Shown: one piece after another, positions 21,601 to 29,031 of the stretch
Layout of the letters: every line of letters starts with the position of its first letter
How positions within the stretch are numbered: the first letter of the stretch is position 1
Source: Metaphire vulgaris
Lineage: Eukaryota > Annelida > Clitellata > Crassiclitellata > Megascolecidae
Assembly: GCA_018105865.1 (NCBI GenBank)
Contig: CM030836.1
Span: 5,232,983 to 5,296,982 of the forward strand
Length of the DNA: 64,000 nt
Reading direction: 5' to 3'
Notes under the pieces: generated by a model
The model's database searches: none
What the model was told of the DNA's origin: nothing
What the model saw: only the letters and a program-made list of their open reading frames with translations
Program-made: the position numbers and the translations under genes

Positions 21601-24397
21601 TTCTATGCTGCAGCTTTTGATGCGTTTTGAATTTGTTTTGACATAGCTTTGAAATTTGTTTTGAGGCAGCTCCGCTATTTTTGATAGCTAAATTATTAAA
21701 TGATTACTAAATATGTGTTTCATTGAGTATCTGCCTTTTAATGTGTTTTAGTTTCTGGCAACTCTCAACCTGATGGACTACAGTCTCCTAGTTGGCATCC
21801 ATGATTGCGATCGCCTTGATCCTCAAGTGAACGATCCTTTTGATAGCGAAGAAAATGGTGTCGATGAAGAGGAACTGGAAGAAAGTTCTAATTTTGCAAC
21901 TGCAGCATCCGGACTGACTCCTCCTGAGAGTCCGATGGTTGCCAGCGGAGAAGGGCTTGCGTCTGCAGATGAATTTGACCCAAAGTTGGAAGTCTTTGCA
22001 TTTAAGTGCAGCGATCGTAAGTTATGTCTGTTTGATTTAATGAAAATTCAAATTGTAATTAATGAGAAATATGAGAAAATATTTGTTAAACTGTAGAAAT
22101 ATGAGAAAATATTTGTTAAACTGTAAGAAAGTGCTCTTTTATATGTGAGCTTGTTTGCAACAAGACCATTTCTCTGATTAAGATCAACAAAACTGACTCA
22201 GATGACCATTGGTCTGAGCTGGGGACACACAACTTGCTGTCTGTAGATCACGTGCAGCCTCTGATGCCAATTTCTGTAGCCTCTGAATCACCTCAGGAAT
22301 GCTTCATTACTGAGGCTGAAATGGCTATTTTATGACCCCAAATCATTTTTGGGATGGGAAATTTCCATAGTTATATTTTATTGAATATTTTTAATTTTTA
22401 TTAGTAATGCTTCAGAACTCTTACAAGTTTGAAATGGTTGCAGTTGCTTTGTAGAGTTCTTTTGAATTAAGGTCTCTGATTACAATGCAGACATTATGGC
22501 TAATGAATATTTACTGCACACACACTTTTTACACTTTTATTTTATGGTTTGTATAAAGAAAAGTCAAAGGAACAACAAACTCTGAGGATTACAGAACTAT
22601 AGCATTAATCAGTCACGTCCGCAGAACACTTTTAAGAATCTTATTAAATAGAATGCAAAGACAGGCAGAAAATGAGCTTTCGGATGTGCAGATGGGTTTC
22701 CGAAAAGGAGTCGACACACGGGACCAAATTTTCAATCTAAGACTGATAATGGAAAAGCTAAAGAGGTGTCAGTACCACTTCAACCATAAACACACTTACA
22801 ACCATGGCATTCATAGAAAACAAAAAAGCATTTGATTCCATACAGCACATGAAGCTATGGAAAATGCTAAAGGGGGCTGGGATTATGCACCACTGCAGTT
22901 GATATAATTCAAAAATTAATTATACAAAGAACAACAAGCAACCGTAAGAGTAGACAAGGAAATGACAGGTTGGTTTATGATTGGAAAAGGCCTACGGCAG
23001 GGCTGCCTTATCTTCCCTATGCCATTCAACTGCTATTCAGAGCACATAATGAGAAGTTCAGCAGATGAACTCCCAGATACAGGAATTAACATCAGTGGAC
23101 GTGTGGTCAACAACCGGAGATAGACTGATGATATCGTTATGATTACAACTTCACCAAATTCATTGCAGGAACTGATAGACAAAGTGTATTTGCATTGAAC
23201 AAACTTGGCCTTGAAATTAGCATTAAAAACAAAAGTAATGGTAGCTTCAGACAAAATGATCAAAGTCAATATCACATGTCATAGACATCCTCTCGTACCA
23301 GTTTAAACCTTTCGTTATCTTGGTTCACTAATTACAGAGGACAATGACTGCAGCTCTGAAACTTGGCTTGGCATGGGGTGTTCAACCATAAACACACTTA
23401 CAACCATATGGAAGGATTAGTCGCTCAGTTTGCAGATAAAGAAATGTGATGGACAGTGGAATAAGCATCAGTGGACATGTGGTCAACAACCGGAGATACA
23501 CTGGAGATACAGGCCTGATAGGGGAGAATCTCTCCCCAAAACCACAAAAATCTCCCAATGTCTCAGCACTGATGCCAATTTTTGCATTAAACAGTGTCTC
23601 TTCCCCTCCAGCCAAGTCAATTTGCTCCCCAAGGGTCTGGGGTTAACGATACTGTATGGTAGAATTTACAGCAGGAAGAAGAGAGGTCGGCCTTGTAGAC
23701 AATGGATGGGTGATATTGTGAAATGGACAAGGCAACCAATTACACTGTGTAACACAATTTTTGTTCCTGGCTTCTAAGTGTTATATTTCAGTTGCCTATG
23801 TATAAAGGATCGGCAAACAGGGCTATATTCATCATTATATTTGCTTTCATAAGCACAGCTTACAAAAGTTGTTTATTTAGCCTATACAATGGGAAAAGGT
23901 GCATTTTTTCTTCTCGAGAAGGAACATTATGTACTAATTGCAAATAAGCAATAACAGTCAAAATTACTTTAAAACATTCAGAAATTAGTTGCTTTTCGAG
24001 ATTTGTGGCTATACTGTCAACGAATTTTCAGATTGTTCTTTTGTGATATGCAGTGGTTTCAAGAAATTAACCAGAAGCCCATGTCTTACAAAGGTTATTT
24101 ACCACTGATGTATATGGTAGTTTGATAAAATAGCAGCTTAGACAAGTTACTGCATTCTTACTTGCAAGTGATTATTGTTAATATAGGCTGGTTTTTTAAA
24201 TAAAAATTACAGAAAGTGGAAAGCAGGAGATATATTTTATGGCTCTCGTTGACATCTTGACTCATTATGGCGTCAAGAAACGCACGGCACAGGCAGCGAA
24301 GACTGTAAAACACGGGGCAGGGGCCGAGATATCAACAGTAAAGCCCGATCAATATGCGCGACGATTCATGGAATTCATCGAGAGAGCCATCAAGTGA
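2570..24397 (+). CDS. PIP4K2: PIP4K2 gene span: phosphatidylinositol 5-phosphate 4-kinase, 8 coding exons
   Basis: The joined product is 404 residues, close to the ~406 of animal PIP4K2. The family phosphorylates PI(5)P to PI(4,5)P2 at internal membranes and in the nucleus. Exons: 2570-2686, 8226-8323, 14495-14591, 17129-17281, 18326-18472, 20518-20670, 21752-22016, 24213-24397. All seven introns are GT-AG, with phases 0,2,0,0,0,0,1. Visible landmarks are [10 protein letters not shown] (residues 28-37), [10 protein letters not shown] (75-84), the ATP-binding lysine K136 in FVLKTL, DLKGS (202-206), the catalytic [11 protein letters not shown] (263-273), an acidic linker (~277-330), the metal-binding-type D357 in VDIL, and the activation loop [11 protein letters not shown] (376-386). 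An alanine (A369) sits where PI4P 5-kinases carry a specificity glutamate, which supports type II rather than type I identity. No frameshift or internal stop was seen. A possible AATAAA polyadenylation signal is at 24635-24640. Family and reaction are established knowledge; activity here is inferred. Confidence 0.96.
2750..2940 (-). mobile_element. CR1-like LINE 3' end, antisense in intron 1
   Basis: It starts with (GTTA)n, then TAGCGCTATA. The reverse strand continues with a segment aligning to the 3' end of the LINE at 36000-36130 (conserved LKTHLF-type region and tail). It begins about 60 bases after the exon 1 donor. Confidence 0.75.
2995..4000. mobile_element. Long-TIR element carrying a nested hAT MITE
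   Basis: About 100-bp inverted arms at ~3000-3103 and ~3890-3998 share GGGACCGGCGTCCCCACCG and AAGTCTTCAAA blocks. The loop holds the nested MITE 3281-3849. No TSD was identified. Confidence 0.65.
3281..3849. mobile_element. hAT MITE with perfect 8-bp TSD
   Basis: Termini are TAGGGCTGCGCC and its complement. The TSD CTTACAAT is exact at 3273-3280 and 3850-3857. The subterminal regions are rich in ACTCGAGTACTCG-like blocks. Confidence 0.9.
4001..5235. other. Intron 1 stretch, nothing recognised
   Basis: AT-rich intronic sequence with a short C-rich tract (~5054-5180). No exon-like frame or named repeat was seen. Confidence 0.4.
5236..7255 (+). pseudogene. RTE-like C-terminal coding relic interrupted by a CACTG transposon
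   Basis: Bases 5277-5354 encode [20 protein letters not shown]. Removing 5355-7161 and one TTA joins it in frame to [18 protein letters not shown] and [10 protein letters not shown] before TGA. This is the usual end of RTE-type ORF2 proteins. One internal stop precedes WTND. Confidence 0.75.
5355..7161 (-). mobile_element. CACTG-ended DNA transposon, internally decayed copy
   Basis: Termini CACTGGTCTACAT are inverted exactly and flanked by TTA at 5352-5354 and 7162-7164. The reverse strand contains relics of the same protein as the 53623-56020 element: DKFCYICG (~6680), [11 protein letters not shown] (~6430), [15 protein letters not shown] (~5850), [17 protein letters not shown] (~5780) and ADYCWCLQR (~5710). 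The central part is missing and stops are frequent, so it is dead. Confidence 0.8.
7848..8033 (+). mobile_element. CR1-like LINE 3' fragment
   Basis: It encodes [20 protein letters not shown] then [11 protein letters not shown] and a stop, followed by the shared tail (TAGCGCTATATAAATTG) and (AAT)n. It is 5' truncated. Confidence 0.78.
8226..8323 (+). CDS. PIP4K2: PIP4K2 exon 2 (residues 40-72)
   Basis: The acceptor is TTCAG at 8221-8225. The exon encodes [20 protein letters not shown] and onward to HLFN, closely matching the family. The donor is GTCAGT at 8324. The exon ends in phase 2, and the lysine codon is completed by the first base of exon 3. Confidence 0.94.
8325..10134. other. Intron 2 stretch, nothing recognised
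   Basis: AT-rich intron sequence. No coding homology or inverted repeat stands out. Confidence 0.4.
10135..10200. repeat. Local direct repeat, intact copy
   Basis: This ~65-bp segment (AGCTTTTAAGTGTTAATATG, then GAAGACTGAT and GTGCTTTCTAGAG) recurs at ~10532-10570 plus 11461-11480, where a DNA element interrupts it. Confidence 0.7.
10571..11460. mobile_element. TIR DNA element inserted in a duplicated segment
   Basis: Ends are ACCATATTTTCG and, inverted, CCCGTATTTTCG. Subterminal ATATAAGACGGACCC-like blocks repeat. Flanks give ATGT at 10567-10570 and 11461-11464. The interior contains GA-rich tracts repeated three times (~10805, ~11010, ~11220). No transposase frame is visible. Confidence 0.72.
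11634..12334. mobile_element. piggyBac-like MITE with TTAA flanks
   Basis: Ends are CCCCTTTACC and, inverted, CCCATTTACC, with TTAA at 11630-11633 and 12335-12338, the piggyBac target. Three GCAACCCCAAAGA repeats lie near the left end. It has no transposase. Confidence 0.75.
12455..12570 (+). mobile_element. CR1-like LINE 3' tail
   Basis: AAGTGCTCTTGACTCTAGCC, then AATAGCACTATATAAAT and ACTAACTAACT, matches the tail of the 34901-36182 LINE. Confidence 0.75.
13137..13529. mobile_element. hAT-like MITE
   Basis: Ends are TAGGGAATGGCCGG and, inverted, TAGGAAATGACCGG. Flanks CTTGCAAT and ATTTCAAT agree at 6 of 8 positions. The interior has inverted TGGATACTGGAT-like blocks. Confidence 0.68.
14468..14502 (+). 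repeat. Exon 3 acceptor segment, copy 1 of a 35-bp exact repeat
   Basis: Spans the last 27 intron bases and first 8 bases of exon 3. An identical copy is at 15053-15087 in intron 3. Confidence 0.92.
14495..14591 (+). CDS. PIP4K2: PIP4K2 exon 3 (residues 72-104)
   Basis: The acceptor is AACAG at 14490-14494. The exon encodes [19 protein letters not shown] and onward to DEDSYL. The donor is GTAAAG at 14592. The 35 bases across the acceptor (14468-14502) recur exactly at 15053-15087 inside intron 3. Confidence 0.95.
15053..15087 (+). repeat. 35-bp exact copy of the exon 3 acceptor in intron 3
   Basis: Includes the same GAACAG acceptor and AGACAACA. The sequence then diverges, and the frame reaches a stop within about 10 codons. 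Confidence 0.92.
15152..15210. repeat. (TG)n-rich tract
   Basis: Imperfect TG dinucleotide repeat in intron 3. Confidence 0.9.
15216..15505 (-). mobile_element. tRNA-derived SINE
   Basis: On the minus strand it opens GGGGCGGGAAGTAGCAGAGTG. A box (TAGCAGAGTGG) and B box (GGTTTGATCCC) pol III promoter elements are in tRNA-like spacing, and it ends in (CTTTAC)n. It is distinct from the hairpin-tailed SINE below. Confidence 0.72.
15646..15720. repeat. (AT)n microsatellite
   Basis: AT dinucleotide arrays with a short spacer. Confidence 0.9.
15993..16488. mobile_element. piggyBac-like MITE with TTAA flanks
   Basis: Ends are CCCTATCGCCCC and, inverted, CCCTTTCGCCCC, with TTAA at 15989-15992 and 16489-16492. 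It carries two GATATTTCGGTTTCTC blocks near the right end. It is non-coding. Confidence 0.78.
16587..16658. mobile_element. Possible 72-bp TTAA-flanked mini-MITE
   Basis: Bounded by TTAA (16583-16586, 16659-16662) with CCCCCTTAAAGG at one end and, inverted, CCCCTGGAATGG at the other. Its short length and partial TIR match make this tentative. Confidence 0.4.
16691..16848. repeat. Minisatellite of TGCTTGGCCTTG units
   Basis: The 12-base unit recurs about seven times, with variants (TGCTTGGACTTG) and AGG-type spacers, in intron 3. Confidence 0.85.
17129..17281 (+). CDS. PIP4K2: PIP4K2 exon 4 with ATP-binding lysine (residues 105-155)
   Basis: The acceptor is TTTAG at 17124-17128 and the donor GTTGGT at 17282. 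The exon carries the glycine-rich loop region (SPGRSGARF, 117-125) and FVLKTL with the ATP-phosphate-binding lysine K136. The helix [13 protein letters not shown] follows. Confidence 0.95.
17619..17746 (+). mobile_element. Hairpin-tailed tRNA-derived SINE, copy 1
   Basis: The head has an A box (TGGCAGAGTGG), GCGCTGGAGCG and B box (GGTTCAAGCCC). The tail AGTGGCTTTCACACAGGCAG and onward folds as nested stems GTGGCTT/AAGCCAC and AGGCA/TGCCT. It lies in intron 4. Confidence 0.8.
17945..18172 (+). mobile_element. CR1/L2-like LINE 3' fragment
   Basis: It encodes [20 protein letters not shown] then TALSSLL, the conserved non-LTR C-terminal LWN-LP motif. The tail has CTATAGCG and (AAT)n. It is 5' truncated, in intron 4. 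Confidence 0.75.
18326..18472 (+). CDS. PIP4K2: PIP4K2 exon 5 with nucleotide-base pocket (residues 156-204)
   Basis: The acceptor is TTTAG at 18321-18325 and the donor GTAAGC at 18473. The exon encodes [11 protein letters not shown], then MRNIF (187-191), then KKYDLK. MRNIF aligns with TRNVF, the segment reported to contact GTP in the mammalian beta isoform. The phenylalanine is kept but the first position is Met instead of Thr. Confidence 0.95.
18647..19738. mobile_element. Tigger/pogo-like transposon (Tc1/mariner superfamily)
   Basis: Ends are CAGTCGACTCC[A/G]CTTAA, inverted, with TA duplicated at 18645-18646 and 19739-19740. Subterminal AAGTGGATAA repeats are typical of Tigger ends. No intact transposase remains, and a second MITE sits inside at 19028-19190. 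It lies in intron 5. Confidence 0.82.
19028..19190. mobile_element. Nested MITE inside the Tigger copy
   Basis: Termini GTTGGAGTTG/CAACTCCAAC are perfect inverted repeats. The interior has G-rich and C-rich halves that also pair. AGAGTATA occurs on both flanks, a possible TSD offset by a few bases. Confidence 0.65.
20518..20670 (+). CDS. PIP4K2: PIP4K2 exon 6 (residues 205-255)
   Basis: The acceptor is CGTAG at 20513-20517 and the donor GTCAGT at 20671. The exon completes the DLKGS motif with [20 protein letters not shown] and continues through KDNDFVNDG, as in other members. Confidence 0.94.
20870..20965 (+). repeat. Possible pol III-type (tRNA-like) SINE head
   Basis: TGAGCCAATGG resembles an A box and GGTTCAAACCC an ideal B box ~50 bases downstream. 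No tail or second copy was seen. Confidence 0.35.
21752..22016 (+). CDS. PIP4K2: PIP4K2 exon 7 with catalytic MDYSLL (residues 256-343)
   Basis: The acceptor is TTTAG at 21747-21751 and the donor GTAAGT at 22017; it ends in phase 1. [18 protein letters not shown] carries the catalytic aspartate D264. An acidic, Ser/Pro-rich low-complexity linker follows ([15 protein letters not shown]), then [15 protein letters not shown]. The linker is the variable insert typical of type II kinases. Confidence 0.95.
22066..22125. repeat. Tandem 30-bp duplication in intron 7
   Basis: Two exact copies of a 30-base AT-rich unit (starts GAAATATGAG, ends AAACTGTA) lie ~50 bases after the exon 7 donor. Confidence 0.92.
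22570..23743 (+). pseudogene. RTE-like reverse-transcriptase relic, rearranged
   Basis: Recognisable pieces in order: [33 protein letters not shown] (motif A), GLRQGCL (motif B), [29 protein letters not shown], then [18 protein letters not shown]. Frames change and stops are present. [13 protein letters not shown] appears twice (~23090 and ~23465), and a 27-base string recurs at 22778 and 23380, so segments were duplicated or converted. Confidence 0.75.
23515..23645 (+). repeat. Dispersed repeat also present inverted at 30640-30780
   Basis: Shared blocks include GGGGAGA...TCTCCCC, CAGCACTGA and CTTCCCCTCCAGCCAAGTCA. It is inserted in the RTE relic here. Confidence 0.65.
23744..24110. mobile_element. 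CACTG-ended element, partial (one end only)
   Basis: It starts CACTGTGTAACACAATTTTTG directly after CAACCAATTA of the RTE relic, the same codon position as the insertion at 5355. No right terminus was found, so the end coordinate is arbitrary. Confidence 0.45.
24213..24397 (+). CDS. PIP4K2: PIP4K2 exon 8 with activation loop and stop (residues 344-404)
   Basis: The acceptor is TACAG at 24208-24212. The exon encodes [38 protein letters not shown] and [13 protein letters not shown], then TGA at 24395-24397. It holds the DFG-like aspartate and the activation loop that sets substrate choice. Confidence 0.95.
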
Positions 24398-24634
24398 GAT
24401 GGCAGATATAGCAGTCTCTGAAGTATATTTGTATCGTGTATGAATCATGTGTGTTTTCGCTATGACTTTTCAGACTGTTTCTTGTAATGGATATTAGTTG
24501 AAATGCATGTGATATAAGGCATATTTAAGTATTAAATGTGCAGTCATTTTTTTGTCAGAAGAAAATATTTGTCATATTTCCATTAGGTGGATTTTGCAAC
24601 TTGCTGGCTTTTAGGAAACTCTGACTATGACTTT

Positions 24635-24640
24635 AATAAA
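24635..24640 (+). promoter_or_regulatory. PIP4K2: Candidate PIP4K2 polyadenylation signal
   Basis: AATAAA lies 238 bases after the stop codon, on the gene strand and before any other gene. Other weaker candidates exist, so this is only positional inference. Confidence 0.4.
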
Positions 24641-25504
24641 TATGTGTGAATTAAAACTTTGAGATCTTTAGCTTGTGGAAGAAATGTGATGCAAATCACA
24701 AAAGGCTCTCTGTGAAAACTAATTGCATTGTAATTCGCTGAATATAAGCTACTGAACTGCACAAGTGATGGTCTTTTTTGAGATTGGTGTTCCTGTATAA
24801 TAATTGTCAATTGTCTCGTCTACTTTTCCAAGATGGTAGAAACAACTGCTTTAATGGCCTAGCTAGCTGAAGTTGAAAGCAACCGGGCTGTTGCTGTATT
24901 TCATGCAATTTGATTATGTAAAGCCTGTCAGTAGCCACAAAATAGAGAGGATACACTGTTTACTTCCACCTCCAAGCTGTCTGTTATATCTGCTTATGTC
25001 CTGTTTACTAATAATGCAGTAGACGTCAGCAGCCGTTATGGTGTAATCTTGTTAGAACTGCAAGTAGAATCATAGTAATATCAGCTGCTGCTGCTACTGG
25101 TGCAGATACTTTTGGACACACATTCAACATTGCATAAATAGTATTTATGTTCATTCAGCTGTTTGACAAGCTTGTGTCTAGTGTTTCAAATGTTTGTTTG
25201 TTTATTTATTTCATTCATCGTTTTATCATCTCTAGTATTTCTATTTTATTTTGATGATATGTTATGATGTTGTGTGCACTGAGTGGCAGAGTAAGTATTT
25301 CTGAATGATATGAAGCATCTGCCTGTTGTTGCATTTATGAGCTGTTATCTTCTACATCAGTGACCCTTATCTTGAAATAATCTGTTCAATTGGTCTTAAG
25401 TGGCTCGAAAACCATCAAATATGGGAAATGAAGACAAGACAAAATGCATTTGAAGCAACCAAATTTTTGTTTTATGTCTTCTTCATTCAACAGTTATGTA
25501 TATA

Positions 25505-25620
<116 letters not shown>

Positions 25621-26288
25621 TATTCTTTATTCCAATATTTTATTTTCCAGTTTTGTTGTCAAAAGAGATGCTGAAAAATATGCATTCCATTTAATTTTGC
25701 TTGAAAACTTTGAAATGAAAAGTATTGAAATGAATTAGAAATGATTGCTAACCATAATTGTTTTGTAGAATTAAGCTGTTAAATTCTTGCTTGTTCTAAG
25801 AATATTATTGGTTTCTGTAACAGATTTCCCATTTTGATTCTGAATCTGTTGCTGAACTTATTATGAAGTATTATTGGCCAGATTGTCATTGATAGTTGTT
25901 ATTTGTGAACTATTGATCAGAATTATTTAATGTCAGAGTAATTTAACTTTTGTTTTTTGTTCTGAGTTCAGCTGACATTTTCATCATTGTTTTGCATTGC
26001 TTCATGGTTCTGTGGTATGTGTGATACTTTGTGACCTCCTGAATAATCTTTGAAAATGCCTGAAGTGTTTATGAATCATCTGATACTCATCCTTTGTTCT
26101 TGGCTTTAGATTTTTAAGCATTGCACATTGCCAATGAAATATTCTTGAAGATATTGTGACGATTCTTACACTAGAACTGTAGTTTTTTTAAAAATGACAA
26201 TGTATAGCAACAGTGGAATATGAAGCACGATGATTTTTGATTTATATTCATTAAGAATCTTTCATTAGAAATATGGCTTTTCAATTTT

Positions 26289-26514
26289 CCATTATGGATT
26301 GCTGTATTTTTGTGCTGATTCACTGTTTCTTGACTCTTGTAGCAACTGAATGCATTATTTCATTTAAATAATTTAAATTTGAATACAGCATTTTGCTTAA
26401 GAGATGTAAGACATAACTCGTTGAGACTGATGAAGAGTCTGTTGTATAATAATTGAAATAACTTTTATTCTAATATTATACCAAAATTTAAGTGAGGTTT
26501 AAAACATTTAGAGG
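26289..26514. repeat. Local direct duplication, copy 1
   Basis: Matches 27350-27544 with about 80% identity by eye: GATTGCTGTATTTTTGTGCT, TTTTGCTTAAGAGATGTAAG and GTTTAAAACATTTA occur in order. Confidence 0.8.
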
Positions 26515-26670
26515 AAAAGTTTCATTTAAATTGTTTGCTTAAGCATTTAAATGAATTTGAATTTAGTGAATTTAGTCCATTTTTCTAAACCAGCAGACTC
26601 TAAACTTGAAAATGTTTGCTTGTCTCATAGAAAAATAATTGTTTTGCTAAAATTTTAGCTGTTTTGAAAT

Positions 26671-26674
<4 letters not shown>

Positions 26675-26746
<72 letters not shown>
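26675..26746. repeat. (AT)n microsatellite, 72 bp
   Basis: Pure AT array between the duplicated segments. Confidence 0.97.
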
Positions 26747-26749
<3 letters not shown>

Positions 26750-27349
26750 CAACACTGTTCTGTCTATAATTAAGTTGCAATCAAAAACAAAGGCTGTATT
26801 CGTGTAGACAAAAGTGTTGGAATATTCTAATGTATGAATTTTATATAACAAAGGTTAAATTGTAGCTTCATATTTTATACATGATCATTGATCATGATCT
26901 TTGTGTTCAAGAATCAACCAAAGTGCATGCATACCTGCTCTGTATTAGATTGAGTCTTATTCGACAGCCATAACTTGAAAATGATTTACCACAGAAGGCA
27001 TTCAGGAATTAATCAAAGATTCAATTCATATGCAAATCATTACGAGGTGTTTCAAATGGTACACTGCATTAGTCAGTCGCTTAGCATAGAAACTTGATTA
27101 ACAGAATATTGTATAGTTGAGTTTCTTTTTAAAATAGACAATTTTCTGCAAATATATTGCATAATTTTCCACTATAATAAGGTAGTTCACAGGAGGAGAG
27201 AGAGAGAAAGACATTAAATTAGTGGACCTTTTTTAATATGTCAGCAAAATTTAGCTCTAGGAAAGGGACCTAGTCAGCCAACATAGACAATATGATCAAC
27301 ATTGAAAGCGATTTTCCATAATAAGTGTATTTGCGTACTGATGGCATTT

Positions 27350-27544
27350 CCATTATAAATTGCTGTATTTTTGTGCTGATTTATTCTTTCTTGACTCTTC
27401 TAGCAACGGAGTTTAGGAACACAGAGTTTTGCTTAAGAGATGTAAGGCATGACTCATTGACTGATGAGAAATCTGTTGTGTAATAATTGAAATGACTCTT
27501 GATTCTAATTTGATGCTGAATTTTAAGTGTGGTTTAAAACATTT
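27350..27544. repeat. Local direct duplication, copy 2
   Basis: Second copy of 26289-26514, about 1.06 kb downstream. The copy breaks at the hairpin beginning at 27550. Confidence 0.8.
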
Positions 27545-27549
27545 ACTTG

Positions 27550-27597
27550 CAAGAGGCCAAATCTGGAAAGGTACACCTTTCCAGATGTGGCCTCTTG
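27550..27597. repeat. 48-bp near-perfect hairpin
   Basis: 22-base arms (CAAGAGGCC...CTGGAAAGG) pair at 21 of 22 positions around a TACA loop. Confidence 0.9.
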
Positions 27598-27629
27598 AGT
27601 CTACTTTCAAGTACATAATGTAGTTTTTA

Positions 27630-27763
27630 GCTGTTCCTCCTTATGAATCGATGCAAGAGGTGAACTGCAGCCATAGCTTTTGCCTCCCAGGGGATGCTTT
27701 GCACCCCTAAGTTTTTCCAGGGGTGCAGCTGCACCGCTGCAACCCCAGTTCCGACGGGCCTGA
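27630..27763 (-). mobile_element. hAT-like MITE fragment, family of 53375-53582
   Basis: Read on the minus strand from CAGGCCCGTCGGAACTGGGG through the GCAGCTGCACCCCT block. The other end is lost. Confidence 0.65.
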
Positions 27764-27902
27764 GTGTAGTTGAGATATAATAGAATTTATATTTTTCTAA
27801 GTATAGGAAACAGAGGACGGGGAAGACCAAGAAAAATATGGATGAAAATCATCAAAGACTTGGAAATGAATTTGTCAAAAATTGTAAACGGTTGTAATCT
27901 AA

Positions 27903-28315
27903 GGAGCTGTCCATTAATTATGTCAACAATTTTTGACCCCTCCCCCTTGTCAACAACTGTCAACTTTCACTGACCCCCCCCTATAATTATGTCAAAAACT
28001 TTTGGGCCCCCCCCACTAAGATCAGTGACGGTCTCCCTAAAAAGTTTACTAAGTTTAGGGGGTTATTATTTTTGTGGTGACCATTTTCCCCTTTCTTTTG
28101 TTCAACTGTTATAAAGTGGTGATGATGACCTTGTTTTTTGCTTGTCAGGCGTTTTAACATTGTAATAAATAGTATTTCATGAAATTTCCTATTTTTTATC
28201 GTTTGTAAAAAATGAAATTGTTGACGTCAACTTCTCTTGACCTCCCTCTGTCAACAACTGTCAAACTTTTCAAACCCCCTCCCCTATTTTGTTGACGTAA
28301 TTAATTGACAGCGCC
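27903..28315. mobile_element. PIF/Harbinger-like MITE with TAA duplication
   Basis: Ends are GGAGCTGTCCATTAATTA and, inverted, GGCGCTGTCAATTAATTA. TAA flanks both sides (27900-27902, 28316-28318). Subterminal GTCAACAACTGTCAA motifs are mirrored. Confidence 0.75.
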
Positions 28316-28487
28316 TAACACAAAACCGACTGAACTGGAATGGTTTCGTATCTAACTATTCCCACCATTCAGTCAGAAAGTGAAGAAGATGATGATCATC
28401 ATCATCATGCGCTTTCCTTTCCTTTTTCCTGGCAACATTAGGAATCACGTAACGTTTCTTGAAAATCCAAACTGGCCTCTTGGGGGG

Positions 28488-28624
28488 CGGAAGATGGAAG
28501 AGTGGCCGGGTTACGCGCTGGAGCGTCAGGCTGACGGAGCGGGTTCAAGCCCCCTTAGTGCCCCTAGTGGCTTTTGCACAAGTGATGGGCAGTAATGCCT
28601 CCTAAGCCACTTTAAATCATGCGC
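28488..28624 (+). mobile_element. Hairpin-tailed tRNA-derived SINE, copy 2
   Basis: GGCGGAAGATGGAAGAGTGG opens the head, with GGTTCAAGCCC as B box. The tail is AGTGGCTTTTGCACA, GGCAGTAATGCCTCC and AAGCCACTTTAAATC. It carries an extra AGTGAT before GGCAG. Confidence 0.85.
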
Positions 28625-29031
28625 CAGGTTTTTATTCTGACCTTTGTGTGGCTTTGTTTCGGTTCCTCGCTTGTCTCACATTGTTCTCAATTTGAAGTTT
28701 CATTTGGTTAATTTCGCTTCTTTTCCATCTTACGCCAAATTGAAAAAACGTTCGTCGTCCGTTTATATTGCTCTCATCGCGTTTCTGTTTTTCCTTGCGG
28801 TTTTGATTTCCAGATTTTAAATTACATTTCATGGCCATTCATAGACTAAAATGAAATATAAAATATATTTATAAACGAAATTAGGTATAAATAAAACGTG
28901 AAAACTTTGATAAATAATTACATAGGCAGGCGAATAAATTTAAGTTACACAAATAACTGTTCGCAGTGTGTTTAAATTAACAAAGGCTGTTTTCATATAC
29001 ACACAAAGTATGAAATACTGAATTATACAGT
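28625..29031. other. Intergenic, nothing recognised
   Basis: AT-rich. No feature beyond short chance frames. Confidence 0.4.

Noticed and set aside
26600..26851. Frame of repeated Tyr-Ile
   Set aside because: Translation of an (AT)n array; the same applies to frames over 38.6-38.8, 42.6-43.1 and 48.7-49.1 kb.
28632..28838. Minus-strand basic frame of 68 codons
   Set aside because: No splice sites, no conserved motif; likely chance.
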